From contig NZ_JAPDNQ010000001.1 in assembly GCF_025989145.1 (NCBI RefSeq), positions 2,480,001 to 2,544,000 on the forward strand: a DNA stretch of 64,000 nt, written 5' to 3'. Made by a program: the position numbers and the translations under genes. Origin of the DNA: Microbacterium sp. SSM24. Its GTDB lineage: Bacteria; Actinomycetota; Actinomycetes; Actinomycetales; Microbacteriaceae. Of the stretch, positions 22,229 through 31,132 are shown in pieces (position 1 is the first letter of the stretch; every line of letters starts with the position of its first letter). The notes beneath the pieces are model-generated. The model worked only from the letters and a program-made list of their open reading frames with translations. It did no database searches and was not told where the DNA came from.

Positions 22229-24352
22229 TCACGCGCGCGCCGCCAGCGCGAACGGCAGCACCGGACCGGCACCGGCCCGCCGCAGCAGTCGTCCGGCCAC
22301 GGTGAGGGACCAGCGGCTGTCGACGAGGTCGTCGATCAGCAGGATCGGAGCGCCGTCGAGGGCCGCCAGCGCCTCGGCGAGCTGAGGCTCGACCAGGAAG
22401 CTCTCGGCGACGCCCGCCAGCCGGTACGCGCTGTTTCCGCCTTCGCCGCTGGGCGCGGTGCCGGTGAGGACGAGCGAGCCGAGGAGGGGGAGGCGTCCGA
22501 CCTCTGCGATCGTGCGCGCGAGCGACGCCACCAGCAGCGGATGCGAGCGCGACGGCATCGCGACGACCGCGGCCGGGCGGGCCTCCCACTCCCAATCCGC
22601 CAGCACGCGGACGCACGCGGCGGCGAGGGACGGCGAGATCTCGGCGTCGGGCGTCCCCGCAGCGAACACGGTGCGCAGCGTGCCGCCCCACCCGAGGTCG
22701 GTCAGTCGCGCAAGAACCCGGCCGGGTTCGAGACGCTCATCGCGGGCGATGTTGCCGCGCAGACCGATCCCGAGCCTGTCCATGCCCGACGGCCACTGCG
22801 CGCGCGGCTCGAGGAGGACGCCGACGCGGTTGATCGCGGCATCCGCCACCGCCGTCTGCGTGGCCGCGACGTCGGTCGGGTACCAGGGCGCCGTGCAGTT
22901 GTCGCACCGCCCGCACGGCGCGGCGGCGGGATCGTCGAGCTCGCGCTGGAGGAACTCCATGCGGCACCCGGTCGTGTTCTCGTACGCGATCATCGCCTGC
23001 TGCTCACGGGTGCGCGCCTCGGCGATGCGCCTGTAGCGCTCCGCGTCATAGCTCCACGGGACTCCGGTCGACACCCATCCGCCCTGCACGCGCGCGACCG
23101 CTCCGTCGACGTCGAGCACCTTCAGGAGCAGCTCGAGGCGGCTTCGGCGGATGTCGACGCGGGCCTCGAGGGCGATGGTCGAGAGCGGTCCGCCTTCGTG
23201 GGCGAGTTCTTCGAGAACCGCCGTCGCCTTCGCCTGTTCGGGCATCGACGATGTGGCGAAGTACTGCCAGATCGCCTGATCCTCCGGTCCGGGGAGCAGC
23301 AGGACGTCGGCGCGGTCGGACGCGCGACCCGCGCGACCCACCTGCTGGTAGTACGCCACGGGGGTGGACGGCGCGCCGAGGTGCAGCACGAAGGAGAGGT
23401 CGGGTTTGTCGAACCCCATGCCGAGCGCGCTGGTGGCGACGAGCGCCTTCACCCGGTTCTCCTTGAGGAGGCGCTCGGAGTCCTCCCGCTCGGCGGGGTC
23501 GGTCTGGCCGGTGTAGGCCCGCACCTCGTGACCGGCCTCGCGCAGCATCCGGGCGGTGTCCTCCGCGGCCGAGACGGTGAGCGCGTAGATGATGCCGCTG
23601 CCCTCGAGATCGCCGAGGTGGCTCAGCAGCCACGCCAGACGAGTCGCCGCGTCGGGGAGCCGGAGCACCCCGAGGCGGAGCGACTCGCGTCCGAGCGGCC
23701 CGCGGATGGTCAGCACGCCGACGCCGCCCGCGCCCAGCTGCTCCTCGACGTCGTGCACGACCCGCTCGTTCGCCGTGGCCGTCGTGGCGAGCACGGGCAC
23801 GCCGGCCGGCATGCCGACGATCAGGTCGCGCAGCCGGCGGTAGTCGGGACGGAAGTCGTGACCCCAGTCCGAGATGCAGTGCGCCTCGTCGATGACCAGC
23901 AGGCCGACCCGCGCCATCAGGGCGGGCAGCTGATCGTCGCGGAACCGCGGGTTGTTCAGTCGCTCCGGACTCACCAGCAGAACGTCGACCTCGTCGTTCT
24001 GGAGCCGGGAGAGGATCTCGGCCCATTCCAGCGGATTCGCGGAGCTGATGCTCGCCGCACGGACGCCCGCGCGCTCGGCGGCCGCCACCTGATCGCGCAT
24101 GAGCGCGAGGAGGGGCGAGACGAGGACGGTCGGCCCGGCGCCGCGCCGCCGCAGGAGCAGGGTGGCGACGAAGTACACCGCGGACTTCCCCCACCCCGTG
24201 CGCTGCACGACGAGCGCTCGCGCGCGGTCGCCCACGAGCGACTCGATCGCCTCGAACTGCCCGTCGTGGAACGTCGCGCGGTCGTGGCCCACCAGTCTGC
24301 GCAGGGCCGCGAGTGCCTCGTCGTGCAGGTCGCCGGGGGTGTCGTCGCTCAC
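22229..24352 (-). CDS. recQ: RecQ-family DNA helicase with C-terminal phosphoribosyltransferase-like domain
   Basis: 707 aa. Motif I TGWGKS (52-57), DEAHCISDWGHDFRPDYRRL (from 155), motif VI QQVGRAGR, and a zinc-binding C-x16-C-x2-C-x2-C cluster mark a RecQ 3'-5' helicase used in recombination repair. No HRDC domain is seen; instead the last ~180 residues end in ILLIDDLVDSRWSLTVAG (from about 670), close to the PRPP loop of ComF-like phosphoribosyltransferases but with Arg in place of the usual Gly. GTG 24352 was chosen because TACGGT lies 6 bases upstream. Confidence 0.87.
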   Translation of the reverse strand: MSDDTPGDLHDEALAALRRLVGHDRATFHDGQFEAIESLVGDRARALVVQRTGWGKSAVYFVATLLLRRRGAGPTVLVSPLLALMRDQVAAAERAGVRAASISSANPLEWAEILSRLQNDEVDVLLVSPERLNNPRFRDDQLPALMARVGLLVIDEAHCISDWGHDFRPDYRRLRDLIVGMPAGVPVLATTATANERVVHDVEEQLGAGGVGVLTIRGPLGRESLRLGVLRLPDAATRLAWLLSHLGDLEGSGIIYALTVSAAEDTARMLREAGHEVRAYTGQTDPAEREDSERLLKENRVKALVATSALGMGFDKPDLSFVLHLGAPSTPVAYYQQVGRAGRASDRADVLLLPGPEDQAIWQYFATSSMPEQAKATAVLEELAHEGGPLSTIALEARVDIRRSRLELLLKVLDVDGAVARVQGGWVSTGVPWSYDAERYRRIAEARTREQQAMIAYENTTGCRMEFLQRELDDPAAAPCGRCDNCTAPWYPTDVAATQTAVADAAINRVGVLLEPRAQWPSGMDRLGIGLRGNIARDERLEPGRVLARLTDLGWGGTLRTVFAAGTPDAEISPSLAAACVRVLADWEWEARPAAVVAMPSRSHPLLVASLARTIAEVGRLPLLGSLVLTGTAPSGEGGNSAYRLAGVAESFLVEPQLAEALAALDGAPILLIDDLVDSRWSLTVAGRLLRRAGAGPVLPFALAARA

Positions 24353-24401
24353 CCCGTGACCGTACAGGGAGTCGCCGACGTCACCCGCATCGAGACCGGG
24401 C

Positions 24402-25577
24402 TCAGCCGTTCTGACGCGGGTCCGCCTGCGCCCGGGGCTGCTGCTCGCGCGGGCGACGGCTTCCGGTCGGGTCGCTGCGGCGCCCCTCGCGGCCGGCGAG
24501 CGTGCGGTCGGCGAAGAGCCATGTGGGGCGCGGCTCGACGAGGGGCCGGAACACACGGCGCACCGGCTTCGTCGCCAGCCCCAGCGCGATGAGCACGGAC
24601 GCCACGATGACGATCGGCAGCCACAGCCAGGTCGGGTCGAGGTCGCGCAGCGCACCGGACTCGCGGAACGGATAGAGGACGAACGAGTGCAGCAGGTAGA
24701 CGTACATCGTGTACTGCCCGAAGTGGGTCCACCAGTGCGAGCCGCGGGGGAGCAGCGCGAAGAACGCCGCGCTCAGCACGATGGCCACGACCATGAGGGC
24801 GAGACGCACGCCGCCCGCCCACCACATGGTCCCTCCGATCGCCGCATAGTTGTCGTCGTAGAACAGCCACTCGCGCAGATTCATCGCCCGCCAGTCGTCC
24901 ACGAAGAACCAGGCCGCCCAGCCGGCCACGAGGAACGCGCCGGTCGCTGCGGCGAAGGCCCACCACGGCCGGCGTCCCAGCAGCCGCCAGCGTTCCACGA
25001 CGTCGTGCTCGCGCAGCCACCAGCCGAGCGTGAAGAACGGCAGCAGGCCGAGCGTCCGCGAGAGCGAGAAGGTGGAGTCGATGTTCGGGAGGTACCCGGC
25101 GCCGATCGAGATGAGGACGGTCCACAGCAACGGCCAGCGCAGCAGCGCGAGGTACGGCAGGACGAGCCGGAAGATCCCCAGCGCCAGCAGGAACCACAGC
25201 GTCCAGGAGGGCTCGGTGATGTTGGGGTTGGCGCGCCCCTCGACGATCCACTTCGTGAGGGTCCACAGCCCTTCGAAGATCACGTACGGCACCAGGATGT
25301 CGGTGATGACACGGGCCATCTGCCGGCGGCTGGGTGCGTCGGACTTCGAGAAATAGCCGGAGATGATCGCGAACGCGGGCATGTGGAACGCGTACACGAC
25401 CAGGTAGAGCCCGAGCGCGATGTCGGAGTCGTAGGTGAGGCGCTGCACCGCGTGCCCGAGCACGACCAGCACGATGCACGCGAATCGGGCGTTGTCCCAG
25501 AACGGCACGCGTCGCCGGGCGCGGGCGATCGGCCCCGTCGGGGGTGCCGTCGTCGGCGGAGCGCTCCTGTCGGTCAT
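24402..25577 (-). CDS. Acyltransferase-3 family membrane protein
   Basis: 391 aa with about ten membrane spans. The N-terminus PFWDNARFACIVLVVLGHAV carries the conserved His of acyltransferase-3 enzymes, which O-acetylate or otherwise acylate cell-surface sugars. FHMPAFAIISGYFSKS matches the second conserved block. A charged C-terminal tail of ~55 residues is cytoplasmic. TAGCCT about 45 bases upstream could be its -10. The acceptor is unknown. Confidence 0.85.
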   Translation of the reverse strand: MTDRSAPPTTAPPTGPIARARRRVPFWDNARFACIVLVVLGHAVQRLTYDSDIALGLYLVVYAFHMPAFAIISGYFSKSDAPSRRQMARVITDILVPYVIFEGLWTLTKWIVEGRANPNITEPSWTLWFLLALGIFRLVLPYLALLRWPLLWTVLISIGAGYLPNIDSTFSLSRTLGLLPFFTLGWWLREHDVVERWRLLGRRPWWAFAAATGAFLVAGWAAWFFVDDWRAMNLREWLFYDDNYAAIGGTMWWAGGVRLALMVVAIVLSAAFFALLPRGSHWWTHFGQYTMYVYLLHSFVLYPFRESGALRDLDPTWLWLPIVIVASVLIALGLATKPVRRVFRPLVEPRPTWLFADRTLAGREGRRSDPTGSRRPREQQPRAQADPRQNG

Positions 25578-25692
25578 CCTGATCCCTTCCGCCGGACGAT
25601 CACCAGGCTATCCGCCCCCTTCCTGCACCGCCCGGGCTTGACACCGCGTCCCGCACTCCCTGAGTCTGAGGTTCCGGCTGCGAGGAGACACG

Positions 25693-27168
25693 ATGGCGGA
25701 TGCTGTGAGCCCTGATCACGAGCGCCCTGCGGCGGAGGTGACGACCGGCCGATTGCGCGGCGCCCGCACCGAGGGGATCGACCGGTTCCTCGGCATCCCG
25801 TACGCGTCGCCGCCGACGGGTGAGCGTCGATTCCGCGCCCCGGAGCCACCCGCGGCGTGGGACGGGGAGCGGGATGCCGCGGCCTTCGCCGCGACGGCCC
25901 CGCAGGCGCCGTATCCCGCCGCGCTCGCGAAATACCTGCCGACGGTCGACGTCCCCGGCGACGGGTTCCTCTCGCTCAACGTCTGGACGCCGGCGGACCG
26001 CGCCGATCGCGGGCCGCTGCCGGTGCTGGTATGGGTGCACGGAGGCGCGCTCACGCGGGGATCCGCGGCGCTCGCCGCGTACGACGGGACGACGTTCGCC
26101 CGCCACGGCATCGTCTTCGTCTCGCTGCAGTACCGGCTCGGTCAGGAGGGGTTCGCCGTCCTCGACGGCGTGCCGCAGAATCTGGGCGTGCTCGACCAGC
26201 AGGCGGCGCTGCGCTGGGTGCGACGTGAGATCGCCGCGTTCGGGGGCGACCCCGCGCGCGTCACGGTCATGGGGCAGTCGGCGGGAGCGAACACCCTCAC
26301 CGCGCTGCTGGCGCTTCCGCACGCGGCCGAGCTCTTCGACCGCGCCATTCTGCAGAGCGGTCCGCTGTCGGCGCAGTCGCGCGACAAGGCGGGCCGCATG
26401 ACGCGAGCCGTCGCGAAGCGGGCGGGAGTGGCGGCGACACGTGCGGGTTTCGCCGGGGTTCCGGCATCCGATCTGGTCATCGCGCAGTCCGAGGTGTCTG
26501 CCGGATCCTCGCCGCTCGGCCGCGGCCCGGCCGTCGCGCTCTCGGTGGGCGGCGAGGCGGTCCCGGTCGATCCGCTCGCGGCGCTGCTCGCCGGCTCGAG
26601 CCGGGACATCCCGGTGCTGATCGGGTCGACGAGCGAGGAGTACCGCCTGTGGTTCGTCCCCGGTGGCACGGTCGACCGCATCGGCGGCTGGACGCTGACG
26701 CTCGCCCGGCTCGCGTCGCGCGTTCCGAAGCGCGTGGTCGATGCGCACCGTCGTCGGCGACCGGATGCCTCGCCCGGCGAGATCCTCGGCGAGGTGGTCA
26801 CCGACGTGCTGCTGCGCGGGCCGATCACGCGCTTCGCCGACAGTCGTGTCGACGGCCCCGCGCCGACGTGGGTGTACGAGTTCCGGTGGCGCAGTCCCGT
26901 CGACCGGCTGGGCGCCGCCCACGCGATGGAGCTCGGCTTCGTCTTCGACCGCCTCGACGCACCGGACTCGATCGCCCTCGGCGGGCCGGATGCTCCGCAA
27001 ATGCTGGCCGACGCTATGCACGGCGCGTGGGTCGCCTTCGCGAAGGGCGACGAGCCCGGATGGGAGGCGTGGTCGTCGAGGCGTCCGGTGCAGGCGTTCG
27101 ACGCCGACGGCGGCCATATCGACTACGCGCCGCGGCAGGACGAGCTCTCGGGGCTGCCCGAGCGGTAG
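25693..27168 (+). CDS. Type-B carboxylesterase
   Basis: 491 aa carboxylesterase/lipase family alpha/beta hydrolase. Seen: FLGIPYASPP near the N-terminus, the SLNVWTP strand, VWVHGGA oxyanion region, the nucleophile elbow VMGQSAGA and a His in AAHAMELGF. No signal peptide is present. It starts an accessory plus-strand block of hydrolases; ATG 25693 follows GAGGAG. Natural substrate unknown. Confidence 0.88.
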   Translation: MADAVSPDHERPAAEVTTGRLRGARTEGIDRFLGIPYASPPTGERRFRAPEPPAAWDGERDAAAFAATAPQAPYPAALAKYLPTVDVPGDGFLSLNVWTPADRADRGPLPVLVWVHGGALTRGSAALAAYDGTTFARHGIVFVSLQYRLGQEGFAVLDGVPQNLGVLDQQAALRWVRREIAAFGGDPARVTVMGQSAGANTLTALLALPHAAELFDRAILQSGPLSAQSRDKAGRMTRAVAKRAGVAATRAGFAGVPASDLVIAQSEVSAGSSPLGRGPAVALSVGGEAVPVDPLAALLAGSSRDIPVLIGSTSEEYRLWFVPGGTVDRIGGWTLTLARLASRVPKRVVDAHRRRRPDASPGEILGEVVTDVLLRGPITRFADSRVDGPAPTWVYEFRWRSPVDRLGAAHAMELGFVFDRLDAPDSIALGGPDAPQMLADAMHGAWVAFAKGDEPGWEAWSSRRPVQAFDADGGHIDYAPRQDELSGLPER

Positions 27169-27180
27169 TCTGACCGCGCC

Positions 27181-28062
27181 ATGACGACGATCGACGACGC
27201 CCTCGCCCGGGATCGGGCTCTTCCCGACATCGACTGGCGCGTCTTCCCGGAGGGGACGGTCCACGACAGGTTCGCCGCGCCGAGCGGCGCGCTCGCGCGC
27301 GTGCGAATGGGCGACCCCGCTGCGCCGCGCGTTCTGCTGGTCTCCGGCGTAGCGGGATCCAAAGAGGACTTCATCCTGCTGTTCCCACTGTTCGCCGCGG
27401 CCGGGTACCGGGTCGAGTCGTACGACCTCGCGGGTCACTACGGATCGGTCGACGCGGGGCCGCAGAACCTCGATCCGCCGCGCGAGCACTACGACTACCG
27501 GCTCTTCCTGGACGACTTCATTGCGATCCTCGAGGACGGCGGCGGGCCGGTGCACGTTCTCGGCTACAGCTTCGCCGGCCTCCTCGCCGAGCTCGCTCTC
27601 GTCGAGCGTCCGGACCTGTTCGCCAGCATCACGCTCATGGCTGCGCCGCCGGCGACCGGCCAGGTCTTCCGCGGGGTCAAGCACATCGGCCCGATCTCCG
27701 ACATGCCTCCGCACCGCGCGGCGGGCCTCATCCTGTGGGGCATCCGCTACAACCTCAATCGCACGCCGCCGTTGCGGATCGCGTTCGTGCGCGAGCGGAT
27801 GGCCGTCACGCAGCGCCCGGTGATCGACGACGTCGTGGGGCTCATGATGGCGACCCCCGACTTCGCCGACGACGTCGCCGGCATCGGCATCCCGAAGCTC
27901 ATCGCGGTCGGCGAGTCCGACCTGTGGCCCACCGAGCAGCATGCCGCGTATGCCGAGCGCATCGGCGCGCACGTCGCGGTGTATCCGACCGGCCATGCCC
28001 CCTGCGAGACCGCCCCGCACCAGCTCGTGCGCGACATGCTCGCGCTGTTCGCCGAGGCCTGA
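27181..28062 (+). CDS. Alpha/beta hydrolase
   Basis: 293 aa. Seen: LLVSGVAGSKEDF (oxyanion loop), nucleophile elbow VLGYSFAGLL, acid in AVGESDLW and His in YPTGHAPCE. It begins 12 bases after the esterase stop; TAGTCT, which includes that stop codon, lies 9 bases before ATG and could drive it independently. The substrate is unknown; it does not carry marks of a specific subfamily. Confidence 0.85.
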   Translation: MTTIDDALARDRALPDIDWRVFPEGTVHDRFAAPSGALARVRMGDPAAPRVLLVSGVAGSKEDFILLFPLFAAAGYRVESYDLAGHYGSVDAGPQNLDPPREHYDYRLFLDDFIAILEDGGGPVHVLGYSFAGLLAELALVERPDLFASITLMAAPPATGQVFRGVKHIGPISDMPPHRAAGLILWGIRYNLNRTPPLRIAFVRERMAVTQRPVIDDVVGLMMATPDFADDVAGIGIPKLIAVGESDLWPTEQHAAYAERIGAHVAVYPTGHAPCETAPHQLVRDMLALFAEA

Positions 28063-28089
28063 CTCCGGACCGCCGATCACGAGGAAGCC

Positions 28090-29850
28090 ATGATGTCCGC
28101 CCACCCCACCACTCCTCCCGCCGCGCTCACGCCCGCGTGGTGGACGTCCGCGGTCGTCTACCAGATCTATCCGCGTTCGTTCCAGGACTCGGACGGCGAC
28201 GGGGTCGGCGACCTGCGCGGCGTGCTCCGGCGCATCGACCACCTCGCCGCACTCGGCGTGGACGTCGTGTGGTTCTCGCCCATGTACCGCAGCCCGCAGG
28301 ACGACAACGGCTACGACATCAGCGACTATCAGGACATCGACCCTCTCTTCGGGACGCTCGACGACCTCGATGAGGTCGTCGAGGCCCTCCACGCACGGGG
28401 CATCAGGGTCGTGATGGACCTCGTCGTGAACCACACGAGCGACGAGCATCCGTGGTTCGTGGAGTCGCGCTCGTCGATCGACAGTCCGAAGCGCGACTGG
28501 TACTGGTGGCGCCCCGCACGGGCGGGCTTCGCACCGGGTGAGCCCGCCGCGGAGCCGACCAACTGGGAGTCGTTCTTCTCCGGCTCGACGTGGGAGCTCG
28601 ACCCCGGCTCGGGGGAGTACTACCTCCACCTGTTCAGCCGGAAGCAGCCCGATCTCAACTGGGAGAACCCGCAGGTGCGGGAAGCGGTCTACGCGATGAT
28701 GCGGTGGTGGCTGGATCGCGGGATCGACGGCTTCCGGATGGATGTCATCAACCTCATCTCCAAGGCGACCGGTTCCGACGGCTCGCTGCCGGACGGCGCG
28801 GTCGTGCGCGGACGGTTCGGCGATGCGGGGCCGTTCACGATGAACGGGCCCCGGCTGCACGAGTTCCTCCAGGAGATGCACCGAGAGGTCTTCCACGGGC
28901 GTCGCGACGGCCTGCTGCTGGTCGGCGAGACGCCGGGCGCGACCGTCGAGGACGGCGTGCTGCTCACCGATCCCGCGCGCGCCGAACTCGACATGGTATT
29001 CACCTTCGAGCACATGGGCCTCGACCACGGTCCCGGCGGTCGCTTCGATCGTCGACCGCTCGATCTGCGCGACCTGAAGGCGACCATGGCCCGCTGGCAG
29101 CGCGGGCTCGAGTCGACCGGGTGGAACTCGCTCTACTGGGAGAACCACGACCAGCCGCGCATCGTCTCGCGGTTCGGCGACGACGGCGCACACCGGCGGG
29201 ACTCGGCGACCGCGCTCGCCACGCTGCTCCACCTCCATCGCGGCACGCCCTACGTCTACCAGGGCGAGGAACTGGGCATGACGAATGCCCACTTCGCCGC
29301 GCTCTCGTCGTATCGCGACATCGAGTCGCTCAACTTCGCGGACTCCGCACAGGGGCAGGGACTCCTCGACGAGCAGCAGCTGGTGGAGGCGCTCGCCTTC
29401 GGCAGCCGCGACAATGCCCGTACGCCGATGCAGTGGGATGCGACGGCCCACGCGGGCTTCACGACGGGAGAGCCGTGGCTGCAGGTGAACCCGAACCACG
29501 TCGAGGTCAACGCCGCCTCCGAGCGCGCCGACGCGGCATCCGTCTTCCATCACTACCGGCGACTGATCGCGCTGCGTCACGACGATCCTGTGGTGAGGTT
29601 CGGCGACTTCCGGATGCTGCTTCCCGACGACCCGGACGTGTACGCCTTCACGCGATCGCTCGAGGGCACGACACTCGTCGTCGCGTGCAACGTCTCCGGC
29701 TCGCCGCGATCCGCCTCGATCGACGAGCTGGCGGCTGCGAGCGAACTCGTGCTCGGAAACCTTCCCGGCGAGCCGGCGATCCATGGTGGGGTCGTCACGC
29801 TCCGCCCGTGGGAGGCGGTGGTCCTCCGCGTGCGCGGACCGATCGACTGA
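28090..29850 (+). CDS. GH13 alpha-glucosidase / oligo-1,6-glucosidase
   Basis: 586 aa glycoside hydrolase family 13. Seen: VVYQIYPRSFQDSDGDGVGDL, the VMDLVVNHTS region, the nucleophile block GFRMDVINLISK, the acid/base Glu in LLVGETPG and ENHDQPR, all typical of the oligo-1,6-glucosidase subfamily that cleaves isomaltose, sucrose or trehalulose-type sugars in the cytosol. ATG 28090 follows GAGGAAG and lies 27 bases after the hydrolase gene. No sugar transporter is adjacent. Confidence 0.92.
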   Translation: MMSAHPTTPPAALTPAWWTSAVVYQIYPRSFQDSDGDGVGDLRGVLRRIDHLAALGVDVVWFSPMYRSPQDDNGYDISDYQDIDPLFGTLDDLDEVVEALHARGIRVVMDLVVNHTSDEHPWFVESRSSIDSPKRDWYWWRPARAGFAPGEPAAEPTNWESFFSGSTWELDPGSGEYYLHLFSRKQPDLNWENPQVREAVYAMMRWWLDRGIDGFRMDVINLISKATGSDGSLPDGAVVRGRFGDAGPFTMNGPRLHEFLQEMHREVFHGRRDGLLLVGETPGATVEDGVLLTDPARAELDMVFTFEHMGLDHGPGGRFDRRPLDLRDLKATMARWQRGLESTGWNSLYWENHDQPRIVSRFGDDGAHRRDSATALATLLHLHRGTPYVYQGEELGMTNAHFAALSSYRDIESLNFADSAQGQGLLDEQQLVEALAFGSRDNARTPMQWDATAHAGFTTGEPWLQVNPNHVEVNAASERADAASVFHHYRRLIALRHDDPVVRFGDFRMLLPDDPDVYAFTRSLEGTTLVVACNVSGSPRSASIDELAAASELVLGNLPGEPAIHGGVVTLRPWEAVVLRVRGPID

Positions 29851-29926
29851 CGGCGACGCGCCGCGCCCGGGTGTAGCGTCGGGAGCCCGGGGACTCTCCT
29901 GCCCTCCGCACGGAACGAGGCCCACC

Positions 29927-31078
29927 ATGACGACTGCTGGACTGACACTCGGCGTGATCGGAACGTCGCGCAAGCCCGATGAGCGGCGCGTGCCGATCCA
30001 TCCCGCTCACTTCGAGCGCATCGACCAGGAGCTCCGAAGCCGCATCTCCGTCGAAGCCGGCTACGGGGAGCGCTTCGGTGTGGTCGACGACGAGCTGCGT
30101 CCGCTCGTCGGACGGATCGCCTCGCGCGCGGACGTCATCGCGACCTCCGACGTGGTCCTGCTGCCCAAGCCTCAGCTCGACGACCTCCGCGGTCTGCGCG
30201 ACGGCCAGGTGCTGTGGGGCTGGCCGCACCTGGTGCAGGACGAGGCGATGACGCAGCTCGCCATCGACAAGCGACTGACGGTGATCGCGTTCGAGGCGAT
30301 GAACCACTGGGGCAGCGACGGCGCGTTCGGGCTGCACGTGTTCCACCTCAACAACGAGCTCGCCGGCTACTGCTCGGTGCTGCACGCCCTGCAGCTGTGC
30401 GGATCGACCGGCGACTACGGGCGCCGCCTGACGGCCGTAGTGATCGGCTTCGGGGCGACCGCGCGCGGCGCCGTCACCGCGCTGCGCGCGCACGGCGTGC
30501 ACGAGGTGCGCGTGCTGACCAACCGCCGGACGGCCGCAGTGGCTGCTCCGATCCACGCCGCGCACATCATCCAGTTCGACCACGACGACGAGCCGTATCT
30601 CAGCGAGGTCATCACCGACGACGGTCGCGTGCCGCTCGCGCCGTTCCTCGCCGAGAGCGACATCGTGGTGAACTGCACGCTGCAGGATCCCAACCATCCG
30701 CTCCTCTACCTCCGCGAGAGCGACCTCGGCGCCTTCCGCCCGGGCAGCCTCATCGTCGACGTCTCGTGCGACGAGGGGATGGGGTTCGAGTGGGCGCGGC
30801 CGACCTCGTTCCTCGAGCCGATGTTCACCGTGGGCGACACGATCAACTACTACGGGGTGGACCACAGCCCGTCGTACCTGTGGAACTCCGCCAGCTGGGA
30901 GATCAGTGAAGCGCTCCTGGGCTTCGTTCCGGTCGTGATGGGCGGATCGACCGCGTGGGCGGCGAACGAGACGATCCGCCGGGCGACGGAGATCGCCGAC
31001 GGCGTCGTCGCCAACCCCGCGATCCTCGAGTTCCAGCGACGTGATTCGGCTTTTCCGCACCGGATCGGAATATCCTGA
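29927..31078 (+). CDS. N5-(carboxyethyl)ornithine synthase-like NADP-dependent opine dehydrogenase
   Basis: 383 aa protein of the alanine dehydrogenase/PNT superfamily. The N-terminal lobe (KPDERRVPIHP, AGYGERFG) and the Rossmann segment TAVVIGFGATARGAVTAL are visible, with VNCTLQDPNHPL in the C-terminal lobe. The overall order fits N5-(carboxyethyl)ornithine synthase, which condenses pyruvate with the side-chain amine of ornithine or lysine. That biochemistry is known from lactococci; here it is inferred. The start is ATG 29927; the longer frame overlaps the glucosidase 3' end. Confidence 0.75.
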   Translation: MTTAGLTLGVIGTSRKPDERRVPIHPAHFERIDQELRSRISVEAGYGERFGVVDDELRPLVGRIASRADVIATSDVVLLPKPQLDDLRGLRDGQVLWGWPHLVQDEAMTQLAIDKRLTVIAFEAMNHWGSDGAFGLHVFHLNNELAGYCSVLHALQLCGSTGDYGRRLTAVVIGFGATARGAVTALRAHGVHEVRVLTNRRTAAVAAPIHAAHIIQFDHDDEPYLSEVITDDGRVPLAPFLAESDIVVNCTLQDPNHPLLYLRESDLGAFRPGSLIVDVSCDEGMGFEWARPTSFLEPMFTVGDTINYYGVDHSPSYLWNSASWEISEALLGFVPVVMGGSTAWAANETIRRATEIADGVVANPAILEFQRRDSAFPHRIGIS

Positions 31079-31090
31079 CGCAGACCGCGT

Positions 31091-31113
31091 TGCATGAGAT
31101 ACATTCACATGCA
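31091..31113. promoter_or_regulatory. Inverted-repeat operator overlapping a -10 before the LLM oxidoreductase
   Basis: TGCATGAGA (31091-31099) and TCACATGCA (31105-31113) are 9-bp arms with one mismatch and a 5-base spacer. The spacer region holds TACATT (31100-31105), a plausible -10, so a bound dimer would block the promoter. The site is AT-rich compared with its surroundings. Confidence 0.55.
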
Positions 31114-31132
31114 TAGAAACGCGAGGAGCGAC

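Noticed and set aside
25600..29973. 1457-codon open frame on the minus strand
   Set aside because: It runs antisense to four well-recognised genes (esterase, hydrolase, glucosidase, next gene start). Its translation is Arg/Gly/Asp/Val-rich without motifs, typical of shadow frames in GC-rich DNA.
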